Positions 1 through 5,984 of a stretch of DNA of 6,227 nucleotides are shown in pieces. This DNA comes from Candidatus Woesearchaeota archaeon (GTDB lineage: Archaea; Nanobdellota; Nanobdellia; Woesearchaeales; GW2011-AR4). The first letter of the stretch is position 1, and each line of letters opens with the position of its first letter. The notes beneath the pieces are model-generated. The model saw nothing but the letters and a program-made list of their open reading frames with translations, did no database searches and was not told the DNA's origin. Where the stretch lies: the NCBI GenBank assembly GCA_016784195.1, contig JADHVE010000065.1:1-6227 (forward strand), written 5' to 3'. A program made the position numbers and the translations under genes.

Positions 1-65
1 CAAAATCTGGAGATATCAACCTTAATTTTTATTAAAATAGAAAATTATTTAAACAATAATACTTA

Positions 66-104
66 AAATAGTACAAATAAAGTATTAATTAAGGCTAAAT
101 AAAG
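66..104 (+). repeat. Upstream copies of the RHH-promoter repeat motif
   Basis: Two copies of a motif whose best form is AAATAGTCTAAATAAAG. The copy at 66-82 matches 15 of 17 bases and the copy at 88-104 matches 13 of 17. They are offset by exactly 22 bp, and the sub-motif AAATAAAGTAT is identical at 75-85 and 97-107. The same motif recurs downstream of the TATA box at 173-211. I infer operator half-sites upstream of the promoter. The surrounding DNA is very AT-rich, so chance similarity inflates the weaker copy. Confidence 0.45.
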
Positions 105-124
105 TATAAAGCTATCAATTCAAT

Positions 125-140
125 GCGAAAGATTTATATA
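125..140 (+). promoter_or_regulatory. Archaeal BRE/TATA promoter of the RHH gene
   Basis: A TTTATATA box at 133-140 is preceded by the purine-rich tract CGAAAGA at 125-131, which has the character of a TFB recognition element. Archaeal transcription usually starts about 25-28 bases downstream of the TATA centre. That places the start near 162-166 and gives a leader of roughly 50 bases before the ATG at 217. This is the most convincing promoter in the window. It may serve only the RHH gene or also the downstream surface-protein genes. Confidence 0.6.
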
Positions 141-141
141 T

Positions 142-171
142 CTGTATACGCATTTGTTAAAGTTTATACAG
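142..171. promoter_or_regulatory. Inverted repeat over the predicted transcription start
   Basis: Perfect 7-bp arms CTGTATA (142-148) and TATACAG (165-171) are separated by 16 bp, so the arm centres are 23 bp apart, about two helical turns. The element begins just after the TATA box and covers the predicted start site, where a bound dimer pair would block RNA polymerase. The operator role is inferred. A 7-bp dyad with AT-rich arms could also be chance. Confidence 0.35.
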
Positions 172-172
172 T

Positions 173-211
173 AAATAGTCTAAATATAGTTCAAAAATAG
201 TCTAAATAAAG
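173..211 (+). repeat. 11-bp tandem repeat array before the RHH start codon
   Basis: AAATAGTCTAAATA occurs identically at 173-186 and 195-208, 22 bp apart. Exactly midway, at 184-194, lies the degenerate copy ATATAGTTCAA. The array is therefore three 11-bp units (AAATAGTCTAA, ATATAGTTCAA, AAATAGTCTAA) running on into ATAAAG, five bases before the ATG. Ribbon-helix-helix repressors bind tandem half-sites at about one-turn spacing (the Arc operator has half-sites 11 bp apart), so an autoregulatory operator is a natural reading. Confidence 0.6.
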
Positions 212-216
212 CCAAA

Positions 217-387
217 ATGAGTGTTCAAATAAGGATAACTTTGTCTAAGGAACTTGATGAATTACTCGGGAAGGTAGCTAAAAAACTCGGTAAAAAGAAG
301 TCTATGTTAGCCCGCGAACTAATGGAGCAGAAGATGTATGATTTGAATCTAATACAAAAAGAATTGAATAAATTAGTGGAGGAATAA
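217..387 (+). CDS. Ribbon-helix-helix (CopG/Arc-like) DNA-binding protein
   Basis: A 56-residue protein starting MSVQIRITLSKELDELL. It fits the ribbon-helix-helix fold: a short beta strand at residues 3-9 (alternating VQIRITL, whose outward residues would read the DNA major groove), helix A at about 10-24, a Gly-Lys turn near residue 26, and helix B at about 28-43 (SMLARELMEQ). A charged tail at 44-56 may extend the dimer. Such proteins bind DNA as dimers on tandem half-sites and often repress their own gene. The 11-bp repeats immediately upstream support this. There is no Shine-Dalgarno sequence, and the ATG is chosen because the fold begins right there. The next gene follows after 90 bp. 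No toxin-like partner gene lies beside it, so an antitoxin role has no support here. The fold assignment is firm, but the specific target is unknown. Confidence 0.85.
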   Translation: MSVQIRITLSKELDELLGKVAKKLGKKKSMLARELMEQKMYDLNLIQKELNKLVEE

Positions 388-477
388 AAAAATAAGAAAT
401 AATAAAAAATTTCAATATAAAAAATAAAATCAATATTAAAAATTGATCATAAATAAAATAAAAAATAAAATTAAAAA
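388..477 (+). other. A-rich leader/spacer before the 710-residue gene
   Basis: By direct count this 90-bp spacer has 63 A, 22 T, 2 G and 3 C, a marked A excess on the coding strand. It has no T-run that would act as an archaeal terminator for the RHH gene, so read-through is possible. It ends in AAAATTAAAAAATG including the start codon, a string shared exactly with the start of the 1021-residue gene. It probably acts as an unstructured translation leader, possibly with a weak promoter around 413-421 (CAATATAAA). Confidence 0.5.
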
Positions 478-2610
478 ATGTCAAATAAAAAAGCGCAGGT
501 GACAATTTTTGCAATTATCGGAGCAATAATCCTATTTGGGGGAGGCTTATTTTTCTATTCACAATCACGGGCAGCAGAAGGTATAGTGCCTGATGTTTAT
601 ACAAAAGGGGAAAAGATACCTGCTGAGTTTGATGCAATCAAAAAGTATGTGGATGATTGTGCCTATAAGGCTAGTGTAGATGGCCTGAAGTTAGCGGGAG
701 AGCATGGGGGCTATATCAGCATGGTTGATCCTGAAATCAGCACAGCTTCATTTAAGATAGTGCCTGAGGCTACTGAAAGCGATGCAGTAATATTTTCTTC
801 TGGAAGCAGCTTAGCAATACCTTACTGGTGGCATCTGCAATCTGTAAATAACTGCGAAGGAAAATGCATGTACAGCTCTGAAAGGCCTGAATTAAGAGAG
901 AGTGAAAATTCCATTGAAAAGCAGCTTGAGAGGTATGTTAAGAGGAATATGAAAATCTGCGTAAATAATTTTGAGGCTTTTACAGAGCAGGGCTATAAGG
1001 TCGAGGAATTAGGAGACATCAAAGTAGATGTGGTAATCGCAGCTAGGGATGTTTCTGTTTTGGTCGATTATCCTATTGAAGCAGACAAAGGAAGCAAGGT
1101 TAAAATAACAAAATATTATGCAAATGTTCCTATAAATCTAGAGAGAGTTTATAATTTAGCAACTAAGGTGACTAATCTAGAAGAAGAACATAGATTTTTA
1201 GAGAATGCAGTCATTAATTTAATTGCGAGCTTTGCTTCTGTTGATAAGGAAAAACTGCCTCCTGTAACCGACATGAGGTTTAGCTATGGAAGTACATTAA
1301 GATGGAGCAAAAGTGATGTCAGAAAGAAGATAAAAGGCATATTAAACAGCTATATTGGCTTGTTTCAGGTGGATGGAACACACAATTTTGAAAGAAACCT
1401 GTTTGGGAATTTGTTAAAGCAAAGGCTGTATGATGCGTTTATTGTTCCGGTTGTAGAAGAAAAGTATAATGATTTAGCAGTTGAATTTTCTTACCTGGAT
1501 TTCTGGCCGATTTATTTTGACCTTAACTGCGACGGAGATATCTGCGAGCCGGAATCTGCTAACTCACCTTTCCTTAATTTTATTGGAATCCAGAGGTATA
1601 ATTTCCTGTATGATGTTTCATATCCTGTTTTAATAGAAATCAAAGAGCCAAATGCATTAAACGGCCAGGGCTATAACTTTAGGTTTTTCTTAGAGGGAAA
1701 TTTAAGGAACAATGAGCCGTTGCCGGTTGAGTTTAATCCATTACAGGCAGCAGAAATCAACCAGAGGACTTACCTTTGTGATTATGAGCAGAGACAGAGC
1801 GAAGATATTACCATAAATGTTTTGGATAGGGTAAGCAAAAAACCATCAGGGGATGTTAAAGTAACTTATGGTGTTGCCGGTGAAAGCTGCTACATCGGAA
1901 GCACAGATGAAAATGGAATTTTAATGGCTAAATTTCCTTCAGGAGCTGTAGGGGGTGTTGTTAGCTTATTGAAAGAGGATTATCTTACAAAATCAAAATT
2001 ATTTGATGCTGGTGCTGAGAAAAAAAGCCTGGATGTTGAGCTGGAGCCTATAATTGAGAAAAATGTTGTGATTAAGAAAAAGAAACTAGTAAAGGATGAT
2101 GGTAGATGGGAGTTTGTTGACGGAACTTTTGAGCTGGATGAAGAAGAACAGGCAATTCTAACTTTAATAAGAAGCAGCAGTTTAGAGGAACAGGAATATT
2201 CAACAGTTGCGGAGTTTACAGGCAAACAATCAGAGCCCAGCAAATTGAACATTGCTCCTGGAAAATATGAAGCTGCAGTAACTTTAATGCTTTACAAGGA
2301 CCTAGTTGTTCCGAAGAAAAAGGTGCATAAAGACGGCGGATGGTTCAGTGACGATATAGACTATACTCTACCTGAAGTCAGCTTTAGTAAAGAAAGCCCT
2401 TTTTTATCAGGAGGCTTAAATTTGAATATTACAATAAGCTCCAAAGAGCTGGAGGAGTATAATACAATTGTGTTTTATGCTATTGGTCAAGATTTAGAGA
2501 GTGTTTCCGAGCAGAAAAGGGATATTACTGATTTAGAGCAGATGAGCAAGTATGAAAAATATTCCAATGTTTATGCTGCTTTATTAGGACCAACATTTGA
2601 AAACAGGTGA
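478..2610 (+). CDS. Large exported protein with class III (pilin-type) signal peptide
   Basis: A 710-residue protein. Residues 1-7 (MSNKKAQ) followed by the hydrophobic helix VTIFAIIGAIILFGGGLFF (8-26) form a class III signal peptide. A prepilin-type peptidase would cut between A6 and Q7 and leave the helix as an anchor or assembly segment. The Glu at +5 typical of many pilins is absent. The ectodomain has an alpha/beta region (about 45-330, with cysteines 61, 126, 130 and 161), an EF-hand-like calcium loop at 348-359 with D348, N350, D352, G353, I355 and E359, a beta region (365-440), an Ig or carboxypeptidase-regulatory-like domain (442-512) and a final beta domain (515-690). At 710 residues it is far longer than a pilin. 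The ATG is fixed by the signal peptide. Its stop lies in the ribosome site of the next small gene. I recall similar Lys-Ala/Gly-Gln proteins in DPANN genomes, but no function. It is probably a cell-surface structural protein. Confidence 0.85.
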   Translation: MSNKKAQVTIFAIIGAIILFGGGLFFYSQSRAAEGIVPDVYTKGEKIPAEFDAIKKYVDDCAYKASVDGLKLAGEHGGYISMVDPEISTASFKIVPEATESDAVIFSSGSSLAIPYWWHLQSVNNCEGKCMYSSERPELRESENSIEKQLERYVKRNMKICVNNFEAFTEQGYKVEELGDIKVDVVIAARDVSVLVDYPIEADKGSKVKITKYYANVPINLERVYNLATKVTNLEEEHRFLENAVINLIASFASVDKEKLPPVTDMRFSYGSTLRWSKSDVRKKIKGILNSYIGLFQVDGTHNFERNLFGNLLKQRLYDAFIVPVVEEKYNDLAVEFSYLDFWPIYFDLNCDGDICEPESANSPFLNFIGIQRYNFLYDVSYPVLIEIKEPNALNGQGYNFRFFLEGNLRNNEPLPVEFNPLQAAEINQRTYLCDYEQRQSEDITINVLDRVSKKPSGDVKVTYGVAGESCYIGSTDENGILMAKFPSGAVGGVVSLLKEDYLTKSKLFDAGAEKKSLDVELEPIIEKNVVIKKKKLVKDDGRWEFVDGTFELDEEEQAILTLIRSSSLEEQEYSTVAEFTGKQSEPSKLNIAPGKYEAAVTLMLYKDLVVPKKKVHKDGGWFSDDIDYTLPEVSFSKESPFLSGGLNLNITISSKELEEYNTIVFYAIGQDLESVSEQKRDITDLEQMSKYEKYSNVYAALLGPTFENR

Positions 2611-2611
2611 T
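2605..2611 (+). promoter_or_regulatory. Shine-Dalgarno site AGGTGAT for the 48-residue gene
   Basis: AGGTGAT is the canonical archaeal match to the 16S rRNA 3' end and ends three bases before the ATG at 2615. It includes the TGA stop of the upstream 710-residue gene (2608-2610), so translation of the two is probably coupled. No other start codon in the window has a comparable site. This decides in favour of the small ORF being real. Confidence 0.65.
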
Positions 2612-2614
2612 AAA

Positions 2615-2761
2615 ATGTTTAAGAAAATAAAGAGGATGACAAAGGCTGTTTTTATTAGTTTGTCTATATTGGTTGCTGAGAAGGTCGCTAAAAAAGTTGT
2701 TAAGAAAATAATAATAAAAACCATTAATCGAAAACCAAATATAAAAAAATCAAAAAAATAA
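2615..2761 (+). CDS. Small lysine-rich membrane-type peptide
   Basis: A 48-residue protein starting MFKKIKRMTK, not recognised from any named family. It has a basic N-terminus, a hydrophobic segment AVFISLSILVA (11-21), an amphipathic Val/Lys stretch (22-36) and a basic tail ending KKSKK. It contains 15 Lys and 2 Arg against a single Glu, and no Cys. It lies 5 bp after the stop of the 710-residue gene and has the AGGTGAT site in front, so it should be co-transcribed and translationally coupled with it. A basic peptide with one hydrophobic stretch could sit on the inner membrane face or help the assembly of the surface protein. That is inference only. Lys-rich sequence also arises by chance in A-rich DNA, but the ribosome site and spacing argue against chance. 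Confidence 0.6.
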   Translation: MFKKIKRMTKAVFISLSILVAEKVAKKVVKKIIIKTINRKPNIKKSKK

Positions 2762-2918
2762 AATAAAAAAAGCCAATAATAAACAATCAAATAAAAAATT
2801 AACCAATGATAAAAACAATTAAAAATAATCAAAGAACAAAGCTAAAAAGAGCACAAATAATTGTACATATACAAGATTACTCAATGGTAAAAAAATTAAT
2901 TGAATAAAAAATTAAAAA
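2762..2918 (+). other. A-rich spacer before the Ig-like protein gene
   Basis: By direct count these 157 bp have 98 A, 32 T, 11 G and 16 C, the same A skew as the spacer at 388-477. There is no T-run terminator on this strand. A less A-rich island at about 2840-2890 includes a short dyad TTGTA-CATA-TACAA (2861-2874). Its CATATAC core lies about 50 bases before the next ATG and could be a weak TATA box. The spacer ends with AATAAAAAATTAAAAAATG including the start codon. It also contains the questionable ORF at 2806-2907. Confidence 0.45.
2806..2907 (+). CDS. Doubtful 33-residue ORF
   Basis: An ATG-to-TAA frame of 33 codons, product beginning MIKTIKNNQRTKLKRAQ and ending MVKKLIE, closing 11 bp before the 1021-residue gene. 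In DNA this rich in A and T, stop codons should be frequent: at the local base composition I estimate about one in ten codons, so a 33-codon open frame is somewhat unexpected. Its codons also coincide with the less A-rich island of the spacer. Against it, there is no ribosome site, no recognisable domain and no signal. It could be a small basic protein, a leader peptide, a gene remnant or chance. Confidence 0.2.
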   Translation: MIKTIKNNQRTKLKRAQIIVHIQDYSMVKKLIE

Positions 2919-5900
2919 ATGGATAAGAAAATAAAATATTTGCAGTTGATTGCGACTTTTATGATTTCTTTAGTAATCACAATTCCAGTTTACTCTGCCA
3001 GTGTTTTTGCCGACCTGGATGAGATAAATGCTAAAGGCTCTGATGGTGTTGATAATTATGTCAAGGAAAATGATTATGTGGAATTTGAAGCAACAGCATC
3101 CATTTCAGGGGATACTGAAATTACCCCTGAGCAGGTATGGATGGGATCTAAGTCGGAGTTTGATAGCTGCTCAATAGGAGCTACAGGCTATGACTGCAAG
3201 CTTAAGTATCCTACCAACGGAACTTTGGATTGGAATCTAAAGGCAGTGCCTTATACCATCAACCTCAAGGATGATGATGGGAACGTAGTTGACACTAAAT
3301 CAGCTAATTTGTATGTTGATAATTTACCTCCTGAAGTAACTTCATTTAACATTGGACCTAATCTGAGTGGAGCAGGAGATTTTAAGCTTGAGTATTCTAT
3401 AGAAGACAAGGCTTGCGGCGACAGCAGCTGCAGCGGAAAATGTTCCGGAATAAACAAGCTGGAATTATATGATAATGAATCTTATAAGAAAGACATTGCA
3501 ATAGACACTTCCGACTGTACTTTTACTAATGAATCTTTGCAGGAAAGCTCGGTTTTTGGAGATGGAGAACATACAATTTATGCTAAGGCCTATGATATGC
3601 TGGGTCAGATTTCGGATATTGTTTCAGCAAAATTGACAGTTGATAACACACTGCCCGTAGTAGATTCCAGCTCATTTAAAATTACAGGTGTGAATGGCTT
3701 AGAGTTGGATTATGCATCTACTAATCCGGTTCCAGTTACAGTTAATATTGAGATAACAGAAGATAATCTGGATAATGGGAATGTTATAGGCAATTTTACA
3801 GATATAAATTCCAATTATCATGATTTGAAAGCAACCTGTGGACAAACAACAGACAGCATTACAGGATGCACATGGCAGATTGACCTTTCTGTTTCAGACG
3901 AAACAGCTAAAGAATTTGTAATTGAAGCAAAAGATTCTATGGGGAATACAGCATCTGCTAAAATGTCAAAAAGCTTTAGCGTGGATAGTACAGGACCGGT
4001 TGTAACTTCAATACAAACAAATAAGGTAAAAGACAATAAGAGTTATGCTAAACTGACTGGAAATAATTTAACAGCTACTTTTACTGAAACAGAGTCAGGA
4101 TTGGATTTTGATAAAGTTATTTTATATGTAGACGGTGTTGGGGTAAAGGCAACTAACTGCACTGAAGGATGGACATGTTATTGGGATGGTGTTGATATAA
4201 CTTCTGGAGGGATTGTGGAGGCTTCTATTAAGGAAGATACAACTGATTTACTGGGAAATAAGGTCGATGAACTCTTTACTGTTGATGTTATAGTTGATAC
4301 AGATAAACCTAAATTATTGAACCTGTCAGTAGGAAGTATTGGGGGGAGTGAAGAAGAGCTGCTGAATTATACAAAGACTGGAGACAAGCTGCAGATAGTG
4401 GCTATCCTTGAAGATGAATCAGTTGAGACCGCATATGTTGATCTGTCTTCGATAATCCAGGATGGCAATAATATTGAGGCAGATGAGTGCACAAATACTG
4501 ATGGAGATAACTGGATGTGTGTCTGGCAGGAAACCCCTGAGATAGATATTTCCGGATATATTGAAAATTATATATATTTTTATTTTGAAGATACTGCAGG
4601 AAATGTTGAGCAGCAGCAGGAAGCTATAACTGTTTATGGCTTAATAAATGAAGACATTGTAAATTACTGGGAGCATGAACTTGAATGCTCCCCTGAGCTG
4701 ATTGACAGGCAAACAACTCCTTTGATCAACCAAAAGGTGTTTTGCCATGTTAAATTAAATCCTTTGTCAGGACAAATTGTGACTCCGCTAAGCGTTGAGC
4801 TAAGTGGATGCGAAGGGGATACATCTGCCTTAAAAGAATTTGACTCATTTAATGATGCTACTGGAAACAAGGATAGTTATATCAAATTAGTTTTAAATAA
4901 AAACACATTTAATGTTGATGAGATCAATCTGGAGTGTTCTTTGTCGATTATGAGCCTAGTAGGGGATGAAATAACCCAGGTTCCGGAAAAAGAAAATGTT
5001 AGTATTAAATTAGAGTTCTATAATATGCCTCTTGGTGAATTATCTGAAGACGTTGAAAAGAAGATAAAGGATGCTATTGATGATGCTAATGGAGGAGTTT
5101 GGAAATTTGTTACAGGAGCAAAGAAAATGATCTTTTATGCTGAGAGGCTATGCCAGATGCTTAATGTTGGGTATAATATTGTTGCTGTATATCAATTGGT
5201 TACCAATCTTTTAGGGGTGGCAGAAGATACAAACCCCTATGCGAAAGCAATAATCTATCCTGAAAGAGTGGGGCAATGTATTGGCACAGAAAGTGCAAAA
5301 ACAGCTTGGGACGCAAAAGAAAATATTTTTGATAAGTTTTGCAAGTTTGTCAATTGCCAGCATACTTTTGATACAGAAGGAAAATATACCGGATTAATAG
5401 GCAAGTGGCAGGAAGGAGGAGATAAACTAATGGGTTTTGCAGGCGGAGACTTTTTGGAAACATGGACAGGAAAAAATACTAATTCTTACATGGATCCTAA
5501 GAGCAGCATGACTGTTGCTATTTTAACTGCGTGCCTTCCAGGAATTGTTTATAATCTGGATAAGTGGAGGCAGATACAGTGCATGTATGCCCATTGTTTG
5601 AAAGAAGGAGTTGAGCAGCAGGGACTGCCTATTGTGGCTTGTGAAGACCAAAAAAGCTATGCAGAATGCAAGTATGTTACAGGAGAGATATTCAAGGTAA
5701 TACCGTTCACTGCTTTTTTTGATTATTATGTTGGTATGTTCAAAGATATGTTGTCTAACCCATTCAAGATAATAGGAGCTGGAGCAGCGCTTGGCTGTGC
5801 TAATTTATGCCCCGCCCCTACAGAAAAGCCTCATGGACTCTGCATGGGAGTTAAGATTGTATCTTTGATAGGACAATCAATGGGGGATGTTACAACTATG

Positions 5901-5984
5901 ATAGATGAAGGAGTCTTTACAATAAGGGATGATTACTGTGAAAAACTAGAAAATTTGGAAGAGTCAGAAGGAGAATTAGGATGA
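2919..5984 (+). CDS. Secreted Ig-like repeat protein with Cys-rich C-terminal domain
   Basis: A 1021-residue protein. A Sec-type signal peptide (basic MDKKIK, hydrophobic core 8-24) probably ends after A27 or A31. About five Ig-like beta domains span 32-573. They are separated by linkers with a Val-Asp...Pro pattern at 133-137 (VDNLP), 241-246 (VDNTLP), 355-360 (VDSTGP) and 459-464 (VDTDKP), spaced 104-114 residues apart. Four domains carry a close cysteine pair (84/93, 307/317, 414/420, 524/534), and the second has four cysteines (166, 171, 175, 200). A beta domain with four cysteines follows (574-700). Then comes a helical, hydrophobic domain (about 705-1008) with 13 cysteines, and an acidic tail. 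Ten N-glycosylation sequons are present, nine between 148 and 483. There is no Shine-Dalgarno site; the start is set by the signal peptide and the A-rich leader. It is probably a surface stalk, adhesin or envelope protein. The C-terminal domain resembles hypothetical DPANN proteins I recall, none with a known function. Confidence 0.85.
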   Translation: MDKKIKYLQLIATFMISLVITIPVYSASVFADLDEINAKGSDGVDNYVKENDYVEFEATASISGDTEITPEQVWMGSKSEFDSCSIGATGYDCKLKYPTNGTLDWNLKAVPYTINLKDDDGNVVDTKSANLYVDNLPPEVTSFNIGPNLSGAGDFKLEYSIEDKACGDSSCSGKCSGINKLELYDNESYKKDIAIDTSDCTFTNESLQESSVFGDGEHTIYAKAYDMLGQISDIVSAKLTVDNTLPVVDSSSFKITGVNGLELDYASTNPVPVTVNIEITEDNLDNGNVIGNFTDINSNYHDLKATCGQTTDSITGCTWQIDLSVSDETAKEFVIEAKDSMGNTASAKMSKSFSVDSTGPVVTSIQTNKVKDNKSYAKLTGNNLTATFTETESGLDFDKVILYVDGVGVKATNCTEGWTCYWDGVDITSGGIVEASIKEDTTDLLGNKVDELFTVDVIVDTDKPKLLNLSVGSIGGSEEELLNYTKTGDKLQIVAILEDESVETAYVDLSSIIQDGNNIEADECTNTDGDNWMCVWQETPEIDISGYIENYIYFYFEDTAGNVEQQQEAITVYGLINEDIVNYWEHELECSPELIDRQTTPLINQKVFCHVKLNPLSGQIVTPLSVELSGCEGDTSALKEFDSFNDATGNKDSYIKLVLNKNTFNVDEINLECSLSIMSLVGDEITQVPEKENVSIKLEFYNMPLGELSEDVEKKIKDAIDDANGGVWKFVTGAKKMIFYAERLCQMLNVGYNIVAVYQLVTNLLGVAEDTNPYAKAIIYPERVGQCIGTESAKTAWDAKENIFDKFCKFVNCQHTFDTEGKYTGLIGKWQEGGDKLMGFAGGDFLETWTGKNTNSYMDPKSSMTVAILTACLPGIVYNLDKWRQIQCMYAHCLKEGVEQQGLPIVACEDQKSYAECKYVTGEIFKVIPFTAFFDYYVGMFKDMLSNPFKIIGAGAALGCANLCPAPTEKPHGLCMGVKIVSLIGQSMGDVTTMIDEGVFTIRDDYCEKLENLEESEGELG

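Noticed and set aside
44..60. AT-only hairpin ATTATT / AATAAT with a T-rich tract at 23-30 as a terminator of an upstream gene
   Set aside because: A stem of six A-T pairs is negligible in DNA of this composition, the T-run precedes the stem instead of following it, and no upstream gene end is visible.
173..208. Repeats before the RHH gene as a CRISPR array or plasmid iteron origin
   Set aside because: Units are 11 bp without unique spacers, which rules out CRISPR. There are too few copies and no replication initiator gene to support an origin; operator sites fit better.
217..387. RHH protein as the antitoxin of a toxin-antitoxin pair
   Set aside because: No short toxin-like gene (RelE, MazF, PIN or similar) is next to it. 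The following gene is a large surface protein. A solitary regulator is the simpler reading.
302..514. Minus-strand 70-codon frame with a Phe/Ile-rich hydrophobic product
   Set aside because: It is the complement of the Lys-coding RHH gene end and the A-rich spacer, where AAA on one strand reads as Phe on the other. It overlaps two well supported starts and has no promoter or ribosome site.
1980..2252. Minus-strand 90-codon Ser-rich frame inside the 710-residue gene
   Set aside because: It lies wholly within a long, convincing coding frame. Its Ser and Phe runs are complements of Glu and Lys codons.
2584..2832. Minus-strand 82-codon frame resembling a membrane protein
   Set aside because: It is the mirror of the A-rich spacer and of the Lys-rich 48-residue gene. 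Its Phe/Ile/Leu content is explained by base composition, and the + strand gene has a ribosome site.
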